A program made the position numbers and the translations under genes. Below the pieces are notes generated by a model. The model saw nothing but the letters and a program-made list of their open reading frames with translations. It was not told the DNA's origin and made no database searches. Shown here in pieces: positions 1 through 5,027 of a stretch of DNA of 5,027 nt (its first letter is position 1; every line of letters starts with the position of its first letter). Source of the DNA: Deltaproteobacteria bacterium (GTDB lineage Bacteria; Desulfobacterota; Syntrophia; Syntrophales; UBA2185); assembly GCA_026388495.1 (NCBI GenBank), contig JAPLJQ010000375.1:1-5027 (forward strand), read 5' to 3'.

Positions 1-1
1 C

Positions 2-2374
2 GTCGAACATGGCTTTATCCTTCCTCATTTTGATGTTGCCGCCTCGCGCATGCTCGATACGGTTGACGACTGGAAAACTATCCCGGGACTTGAAGTGAAA
101 CCCCCCGATGTGTGCCGCTATTTCGTGCGGGTGAAGAAAGACGTCCTCGATCATTTTATCCTGGATCATAAGCTTGAGAACATAAACCGCCGTGAAGCCG
201 AAGACGAGTACGTCAACCAGAACAGCTTCAAGCTCAATCAGATGTATTACTCCGCTGTCGGCGATAAAAAGGCTTTTGTCCTCTCTCACGGCAGAAACAT
301 CATGATCCTTAAGGTGGTCGGATTTGCCGAAGCCATCGTTGATTATTATAAAGTCAGGGACCTGTACGCCCATGTCTGGATCGCCCACCAGCGCTTCCCG
401 ACCAAGGGACGTGTTTGGCACCCGGCCGGCGCACACCCTTTTACCGGTATCAATATCGCTCTGGTCCACAATGGAGACTTTGCCAATTATCATTCTGTTA
501 CCGAGCACCTGCTGCAGCGAAACATCCGGCCGCAATTTCTCACCGATACGGAGGTATCCGTCCTGCTTTTCGACCTTTTAAGCCGGACATACCATTATTC
601 CCTCGAACACATTTTCGAAGCCTTGGCCCCCACATCCGAGTTGGACTTTGACCGTCTTCCGGAAGCAAAGCAGAAATTGTACAGAGCAATACAGGCCACG
701 CATATCCATGGTTCTCCCGACGGACCCTGGTTTTTTATTATTGCCCGGAACGATATCGCTCAGGAACAGTTCCAGCTTTTAGGCATCACGGATACGGCCA
801 TGCTACGTCCCCAGGTTTTCGCCTTCAGCGACGGGGAGGTGCAGGTCGGGCTCATCGCTTCGGAGAAACAGGCTATTGACGCTACGCTTCTCAGTCTTTC
901 CAAGGACGATATCAGGATATGTCCCGTTGCCGACCGTTTCTGGAACGCCCGCGGCGGGAGCCATACAGACGGAGGGGCCTTCATTTTCAATCTCACCAGG
1001 GTGTCCGGCAGGTTGCAGATGACATGCACCGACAAATTCGGCAAGCCCATTTCGTTGCCGGCGGGCACTGAACCGTATGATTTCGCATCGGAAACTTATC
1101 TGGATCATCAATTGGACTCCGGTATTGAAAAGAAGATCAGGGATCTTATGGAAATAGATGCCGTGGGTCTTTACCGGTATCTTCGCGATCATATTTCCGC
1201 CTGGAGTTATGACGATCTACGCGTAGCCTGCAGAATGATTACGGAGAACGCAAAAAGTACGAATACGTTTGATATCGCGATAAAAGCACTGACCATGCTC
1301 AACGATTACCGCTATCCCACCGGGACAAAGAAACGAAGCCACATCCTCCATATCCTGAGAATCGAGCTCTCAAGGCTGTTTCAGGGTTCTCCCCGGCTTG
1401 ATCATGATCAGGATGCTCCAGGCAACAGCTACCGATTAATAGATTTCGATACCCGCGGTGCGTTACGCGCCCCGAAGCAGAATGAAACAGCCCTGGTAAT
1501 CAACGCTTTCGGTTTTCCTCCGGAAGGGGATCAGAGCGATGCCTCTCTCCTGATGGACGCTTACATGAAAGGGTGGCGGCGTTTCATTACCTTCGGATGT
1601 GTTGGCCAGAGGTTTATCGGCAACGGTCTCGGACCAGAGACCGACAATGTCGCCATCGATGTCTATGGCAGTTCAGGCGACTATCTGGCTTCTGGAATCG
1701 ACGGGATGACGGTTACAGTTCACGGAAACGCCCAGGACCAGTTGGGACAAATTATCAAGCGCGGGAAGTTGGTCATATATGGAGACGTCGGTCAGACATT
1801 CCTTTATGGCGCCAAGGGTGGGGAAATATATGTGATGGGAAATGCGGCGGGCAGACCCCTCATCAACTCCGTCGGAAAACCCAGGGTCGTCATCAACGGC
1901 ACGTGTCTTGACTTCCTGGGCGAGTCCTTCATGGCGGGCGATCCTCATAATGACGGCGGTTTTGTGATCTTGAACGGTATAAAATTCGACGACGACGGCG
2001 GCGTCATCCTGATGGACGAACCCTATCCGGGCAGCAATATATTTTCCCTGGCCTCGGGAGGAGCCATCTATGTCCGTGATCCCGGCAAAACCTTGATCGA
2101 TCAGCAACTCAACGGCGGCATGATCAAACCATTGAATAAAAAGGACTGGGAACTCATCCTCCCGTATCTTGAGGAGAATGAACGCCTCTTTGATATTAGA
2201 ATTGAAGACCTGTTGAAAGTAAATGGCGAGAAACAAAGCCCCCAGCAGGTCTATAGAAAAGTTGTGCCGTTCGTAGCGGGAGAGATTACGGAAGATCTGG
2301 ACGATGACCAGATTGACGAAGAATTTCTGGAAGAAGAAGCCTCCTATGCGACTGGTATCGCCGCCGCTCAATAA
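2..2374 (+). CDS. Glutamate synthase-like protein, glutamine amidotransferase (class II) fused to GXGXG domain; 5' partial
   Basis: The reading frame is open to the left edge of the window (790 visible codons). The Met at 50 is an internal position and not a convincing start, since in-frame codons from base 2 continue without a stop and read like protein. Residues below count from that Met. The class II amidotransferase (Ntn hydrolase) part shows a QRFPTKG...HPF segment (about 114-131), the HNG oxyanion-type motif (140-142), TDTE (165-168) and SPDGPWFF (222-229). The nucleophilic N-terminal Cys is not visible and should lie upstream. A mostly helical linker (about 345-445) leads to a GXGXG beta-helix domain (about 480-690) with regularly spaced glycines such as GDVGQ and GAKGGEIYVMG. 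The tail is very acidic. In glutamate synthases the amidotransferase releases ammonia from glutamine, and the GXGXG domain is structural. The central FMN domain is missing between them, so this resembles split, archaeal-type GltB parts. The protein is probably cytoplasmic. It is the first visible gene of an hdr-containing operon. The domain calls are secure. The actual reaction is inferred. Confidence 0.88.
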   Translation, partial: VEHGFILPHFDVAASRMLDTVDDWKTIPGLEVKPPDVCRYFVRVKKDVLDHFILDHKLENINRREAEDEYVNQNSFKLNQMYYSAVGDKKAFVLSHGRNIMILKVVGFAEAIVDYYKVRDLYAHVWIAHQRFPTKGRVWHPAGAHPFTGINIALVHNGDFANYHSVTEHLLQRNIRPQFLTDTEVSVLLFDLLSRTYHYSLEHIFEALAPTSELDFDRLPEAKQKLYRAIQATHIHGSPDGPWFFIIARNDIAQEQFQLLGITDTAMLRPQVFAFSDGEVQVGLIASEKQAIDATLLSLSKDDIRICPVADRFWNARGGSHTDGGAFIFNLTRVSGRLQMTCTDKFGKPISLPAGTEPYDFASETYLDHQLDSGIEKKIRDLMEIDAVGLYRYLRDHISAWSYDDLRVACRMITENAKSTNTFDIAIKALTMLNDYRYPTGTKKRSHILHILRIELSRLFQGSPRLDHDQDAPGNSYRLIDFDTRGALRAPKQNETALVINAFGFPPEGDQSDASLLMDAYMKGWRRFITFGCVGQRFIGNGLGPETDNVAIDVYGSSGDYLASGIDGMTVTVHGNAQDQLGQIIKRGKLVIYGDVGQTFLYGAKGGEIYVMGNAAGRPLINSVGKPRVVINGTCLDFLGESFMAGDPHNDGGFVILNGIKFDDDGGVILMDEPYPGSNIFSLASGGAIYVRDPGKTLIDQQLNGGMIKPLNKKDWELILPYLEENERLFDIRIEDLLKVNGEKQSPQQVYRKVVPFVAGEITEDLDDDQIDEEFLEEEASYATGIAAAQ

Positions 2375-2391
2375 AAAAGTTCTAACTACCC

Positions 2392-2398
2392 GGAAGAG
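2392..2398 (+). promoter_or_regulatory. Candidate ribosome binding site for the HdrC-like gene
   Basis: The purine-rich GGAAGAG resembles a Shine-Dalgarno sequence. It directly abuts a TTG at 2399 (no spacing), which argues against that TTG as a start. It lies 12 bases before the ATG at 2411, a slightly long but workable spacing. It therefore favours the ATG start. Confidence 0.45.
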
Positions 2399-2410
2399 TT
2401 GAAAAACAAT

Positions 2411-2974
2411 ATGCCGATAAGAATAAAAAAAGAAGCCATCAATAGAGGAATCATAGATCGGGTTAAAGAGATATCGGGAATTGATATCAATACCTGCCTT
2501 CAATGTAAAAAGTGCACCAATGGATGTCCCGTGTCGGGATATACATCGTCCTCTCCCTCGGAAATAATCAAGAAGTTGCAGTTGGGAGCCGGGGAAGAGC
2601 TGCTCGACAGTGAAATCATATGGACCTGTGTGTCATGTGCAACCTGCTTCAGCCGCTGCCCCATGGAAATAAACATGGCGGAAGTTATGGATGCCCTGCG
2701 GGTCATGGCAGCAGAGACGGGCGCCGCGAAACCGGACGGGGACATGCCGCTGATGAACAAGCTGTTACTGGGAACCATTAAGACCTTCGGTCGGACCTAT
2801 GACCTGGGGGCAATGGCCCTTTATAAAGCGGGCACATCATCCTATATGAAAGACATGGATAAAGTCCCCCTGATTCTGAAAAAAGGAAAAATTGCGCTCC
2901 TTCCCTCGCATGGAGCCGACAAAAAGATGGTTAAGCGGATATTCAATAACTTAGAGAAGGCAAGGAAAAAGTAA
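2411..2974 (+). CDS. hdrC: HdrC-like heterodisulfide reductase ferredoxin subunit (two [4Fe-4S])
   Basis: This 187-residue protein, counted from the ATG at 2411, matches the usual size of cytoplasmic HdrC. An in-frame TTG at 2399 would add four residues, but the likely ribosome binding site touches it, so ATG is preferred. Two ferredoxin motifs are complete: C29-x2-C32-x2-C35-x3-C39-P and C73-x2-C76-x2-C79-x3-C83-P. In the family these bind two [4Fe-4S] clusters that pass electrons between HdrA flavin/clusters and the HdrB active site. The rest is a helical region and a Lys-rich C-terminus. No signal peptide or membrane segment is visible, so it is a soluble cytoplasmic protein, unlike membrane-bound HdrDE or DsrMK-type systems. 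It begins 36 bases after the glutamate-synthase-like gene and ends one base before the HdrB-like gene, which fits an HdrABC complex. The alternatives are other (Fe-S)2 ferredoxin partners of CCG proteins, but gene order favours HdrC. Confidence 0.88.
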   Translation: MPIRIKKEAINRGIIDRVKEISGIDINTCLQCKKCTNGCPVSGYTSSSPSEIIKKLQLGAGEELLDSEIIWTCVSCATCFSRCPMEINMAEVMDALRVMAAETGAAKPDGDMPLMNKLLLGTIKTFGRTYDLGAMALYKAGTSSYMKDMDKVPLILKKGKIALLPSHGADKKMVKRIFNNLEKARKK

Positions 2975-2975
2975 A

Positions 2976-3842
2976 ATGAAATATGCGTATTTCCCGGGAT
3001 GTTCGGCGGAGTCAACAGCCCGCGACCTATATCTCTCGACCATGACCGTTGCCCGCGTCCTTGGGATCGAACTTATCGAACCCGAGGGCTGGTCATGCTG
3101 CGGTACGACCATGGCTCACCAGGTTGATCATGATCTGTCCGTATCCCTTGCCGCTGCCAATCTATTAAAAGTGAAGGATACGGGTCTTGATATGGTTGTC
3201 AGTTGTGCATCCTGTTACAGCAGGATGAAGATAGCCAACCATGAAATATCCACCAATCCGAAAACACGGGAGATTATCTCTGACGCCCTTGGCAGGGATT
3301 ATGACGGTTCCGTTAAGGTACGGCATTTTGTGGAGATCATTCTCGAGGATATGGGACTCGATGCGTTCAAAAAGTCTCTTAAGCATTCCCTTCAGGGGCT
3401 GAAGGTTGCGTCGTATTATGGATGTCTCCTGGTTCGTCCTCCGGAAATAACGGGATTTGACGATCCGGAAAACCCTGTTTACATGGATAGGCTTATTAAT
3501 GCCATGGGGGGAGTGGGGTTGGACTGGCCTCATAAGGTGGAATGTTGCGGCGGTTCATTAACTCTTACCAGGTCAGACCTGGTCGTAAAACTTTCCGAAG
3601 CGATTATCGCCATGGCCAAAGATTCCGGAGCCCAATGCATAGCCGTTGCCTGTCCCATGTGTCAGATCAATCTGGATATGCGGCAGGACGATATTTTAAA
3701 AACAACAGGCCATCGTTACAATATGCCCATCCTCTATATAACGCAACTCATGGGATTATGTCTCGGCATGTCAGAGAAGGCACTTGGACTGAACAAACTG
3801 ATCATTTCGCCGCAAGAGACGATGAATTTTATTCGGTCATAG
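2976..3842 (+). CDS. hdrB: HdrB-like heterodisulfide reductase catalytic subunit (two CCG domains)
   Basis: This protein has 288 residues, typical for HdrB. It has two complete Cys-rich CCG modules. The first is C9, C41-C42 and C77-x2-C80. The second is C150, C190-C191 and C226-x2-C229. In structurally characterised HdrB these two modules bind noncubane [4Fe-4S] clusters that reduce a disulfide such as CoM-S-S-CoB. All ten cysteines of the pattern are present here, so the active site appears intact. A bacterium of the kind suggested by this window has no known CoM/CoB cycle, so the true disulfide or thiol substrate is unknown. The start is well supported: ATG follows the HdrC stop by one base, and AAGGA (2962-2966) sits nine bases upstream inside the end of hdrC, implying translational coupling. 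No membrane segment is visible. Succinate dehydrogenase SdhE/glycolate oxidase-type CCG proteins are the alternative families, but length and HdrC/HdrA neighbours favour HdrB. Confidence 0.9.
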   Translation: MKYAYFPGCSAESTARDLYLSTMTVARVLGIELIEPEGWSCCGTTMAHQVDHDLSVSLAAANLLKVKDTGLDMVVSCASCYSRMKIANHEISTNPKTREIISDALGRDYDGSVKVRHFVEIILEDMGLDAFKKSLKHSLQGLKVASYYGCLLVRPPEITGFDDPENPVYMDRLINAMGGVGLDWPHKVECCGGSLTLTRSDLVVKLSEAIIAMAKDSGAQCIAVACPMCQINLDMRQDDILKTTGHRYNMPILYITQLMGLCLGMSEKALGLNKLIISPQETMNFIRS

Positions 3843-3844
3843 AT

Positions 3845-3848
3845 AAGG
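3845..3848 (+). promoter_or_regulatory. Ribosome binding site fixing the start of the HdrA-GltD gene
   Basis: AAGG lies nine bases before the ATG at 3858, just after the hdrB stop. Another ATG at 3851 opens a frame that stops after six codons. In the HdrA frame a TGA at 3852-3854 blocks any more upstream start. Together these fix the ATG at 3858. Confidence 0.55.
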
Positions 3849-3857
3849 TCATGAATC

Positions 3858-5027
3858 ATGGAAAAAGGTAAAAAGAAAAAAAGTGGCGCCGTACTCGTCC
3901 AGGGAGGAGGCATAGCTGGTGTCCAAGCTTCCCTCGATCTGGCCAATTCCGGGTTTAAGGTCTATCTGGTAGAGAATTCTGCCGCTATCGGCGGAATGAT
4001 GGCTCACCTGGATAAAACCTTTCCCACAGGTGATTGCGCAACCTGTATCGTCTCTCCCAAACTTGTTGAGTGTGCCAGAAATCACAATATAGAAATACTC
4101 ACACTCTCCACCCTGGAGAAGCTTGAAGGAATACCGGGAAACTTTAAAGCCTATGTAAAAAAATCTCCCCGATATATCGATGAGCAGATCTGTAATGATT
4201 GTGGTGATTGCACCAAAGTCTGTCCTGTTGAAATAGAAGACCGATACAACCGCAATCTGGGAAAAAGGAAAAGCATTCAGAAATATTCCGCACAATCCAT
4301 CCCCAACAAGCCCAGTATCCTCAAATTGGGCCATGCCCCATGTAAAATGGAATGTCCGGCAAATATCAATGTACAGGGTTATATCCAACTCATTAAGAAA
4401 AAGGAATATGTAAAGGCGGCAAACCTCATTAGAGAAAGAAATCCCCTCGCCGCCATCTGCGGCAGGGTTTGTCCTGCTCCCTGTGAGACCGTTTGTACCC
4501 GTGCAACAGTGGATTCGGCGCTGGCCATCAGACAGCTGAAAAGATTTGCCGTGGATCAGGAAATCAAACTCGTTAAATCCGGCGAACTGGCATTGCCGGA
4601 AGAGAAAACGCCGCCGGCTAATGCGCCGAAGATTGCCATTGTCGGCGCTGGACCGGCAGGCCTCACTGCCGCCGGAGATCTGGCGGACAAAGGCTTCGCC
4701 GTCACCGTCTATGAAGCGTCAAATACGGCGGGCGGCATGCTCGTCTGGGGGATACCGGCATACAGACTTCCCAAAGACATCCTCGCTTATGAAGTGGAGC
4801 TGATCCGACGCAAAGGCGTCCGCATCGTTTTAAACTGCCGCGTAGGCAAGGATAAAACCATCACGGAATTACAGAAAGAAAATGAATGCGTCTTCATCAG
4901 CGCCGGCGCCCATGTGAGCAGGAAACTGGGTGTTGACGGCGAAGACCGGCAGGGCGTCGACTATGGCGTGGAATTCTTGAAACAGGCACGCGATAAGGAC
5001 AACAAGCCCCGGGTCTGTGAACATGTC
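3858..5027 (+). CDS. HdrA-like FAD/[4Fe-4S] subunit fused to a GltD/NfnB-type NAD(P)H oxidoreductase domain; 3' partial
   Basis: The frame has 390 visible codons and runs off the right edge. Residues 12-39 form an FAD Rossmann fold (GGGIAG, then E39), followed by the HdrA signature GDCATCIVSPKL (58-69) and a ferredoxin motif C112-x2-C115-x2-C118-x3-C122-P. HdrA-like sequence continues to about residue 150. It then changes to a GltD-like Cys-rich helical domain with C162, C166, C201, C205, C209 and C213 (CGRVCPAPC and LKRF segments). A second dinucleotide site GAGPAG (263-268) with E286 follows, then the GltD hallmark GGMLVWGIPAYRLP (292-305). HdrA holds the FAD that can bifurcate electrons. 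GltD/NfnB domains oxidise NAD(P)H at a second FAD. The combination suggests an Hdr complex with its own pyridine-nucleotide module. The classical HdrA N-terminal domain (roughly 130 residues) is absent, as in QmoA-type short proteins. The remaining GltD half and any resumed HdrA sequence lie beyond the window. It sits 15 bases after hdrB. The domain calls are firm. Direction of electron flow and partners are inferred. Confidence 0.9.
   Translation, partial: MEKGKKKKSGAVLVQGGGIAGVQASLDLANSGFKVYLVENSAAIGGMMAHLDKTFPTGDCATCIVSPKLVECARNHNIEILTLSTLEKLEGIPGNFKAYVKKSPRYIDEQICNDCGDCTKVCPVEIEDRYNRNLGKRKSIQKYSAQSIPNKPSILKLGHAPCKMECPANINVQGYIQLIKKKEYVKAANLIRERNPLAAICGRVCPAPCETVCTRATVDSALAIRQLKRFAVDQEIKLVKSGELALPEEKTPPANAPKIAIVGAGPAGLTAAGDLADKGFAVTVYEASNTAGGMLVWGIPAYRLPKDILAYEVELIRRKGVRIVLNCRVGKDKTITELQKENECVFISAGAHVSRKLGVDGEDRQGVDYGVEFLKQARDKDNKPRVCEHV

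Noticed and set aside
1399..1410. Perfect 12-base palindrome TGATCATGATCA, with a near copy (TTGATCATGATC) at 3124-3135
   Set aside because: Both copies are inside coding sequence at Asp-His-Asp codons. Two distant copies made of GATC words are plausible by chance, and nothing around them suggests an operator.
2375..2410. Possible terminator or promoter between the first gene and hdrC
   Set aside because: Only 36 bases, with no inverted repeat followed by a T-run and no convincing -35/-10 pair. Read-through is more likely.
1673..2503. 276-codon open frame on the minus strand
   Set aside because: It lies antisense to the well-supported glutamate-synthase-like gene and the start of hdrC, shows no recognisable motif, and is a shadow of their codon pattern.
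3542..3871. 109-codon plus-strand frame overlapping the end of hdrB
   Set aside because: It is a shifted frame of the CCG coding region, and the HdrB frame carries the conserved cysteines. No independent motif is seen.
3849..4388. 179-codon open frame on the minus strand
   Set aside because: It is antisense to the HdrA FAD and ferredoxin motifs, which are unmistakable on the plus strand. It carries no family features of its own.

Overview
The window looks like part of one plus-strand operon from a strictly anaerobic bacterium. My best guess is a Desulfobacterota/Syntrophales-type organism (sulfate reducer or syntroph), inferred only from gene content, moderate GC and general protein resemblance. 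No 16S or other marker is present. Four genes run head to tail: a glutamate-synthase-like protein (2-2374, 5' end outside the window), an HdrC-like ferredoxin (2411-2974), an HdrB-like CCG protein (2976-3842), and a composite HdrA-GltD flavoprotein (3858 to the window end, 3' end outside). The gaps are 36, 1 and 15 bases. I see no terminator or promoter between the genes, so co-transcription is likely.

The first gene joins a class II glutamine amidotransferase module to a GXGXG beta-helix module. These are the first and last parts of the large subunit of classical glutamate synthase. The central FMN/glutamate-forming module is absent from the visible protein, as in archaeal-type split glutamate synthases. 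Its catalytic N-terminal Cys region would lie upstream of the window.

The next three genes rebuild the HdrABC core of heterodisulfide reductase. HdrC carries two [4Fe-4S] motifs. HdrB has two intact CCG modules, which in this family hold noncubane clusters for disulfide reduction. The HdrA-type subunit lacks the classical N-terminal HdrA domain. After its FAD Rossmann and ferredoxin motifs it switches into a GltD/NfnB-like domain with its own Cys-rich segment and a second dinucleotide-binding site. GltD-type modules normally take electrons from NAD(P)H.

Together the genes suggest an Hdr-type electron-transfer complex with a built-in NAD(P)H input module, encoded with part of a glutamate synthase. 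It may link pyridine nucleotides, ferredoxin and a thiol/disulfide carrier, or feed electrons to a split glutamate synthase. The physical complex, its substrate and any bifurcation are inferences. No RNA genes, mobile elements, CRISPR arrays or significant repeats were found, and there is no gene-free stretch longer than 36 bases.
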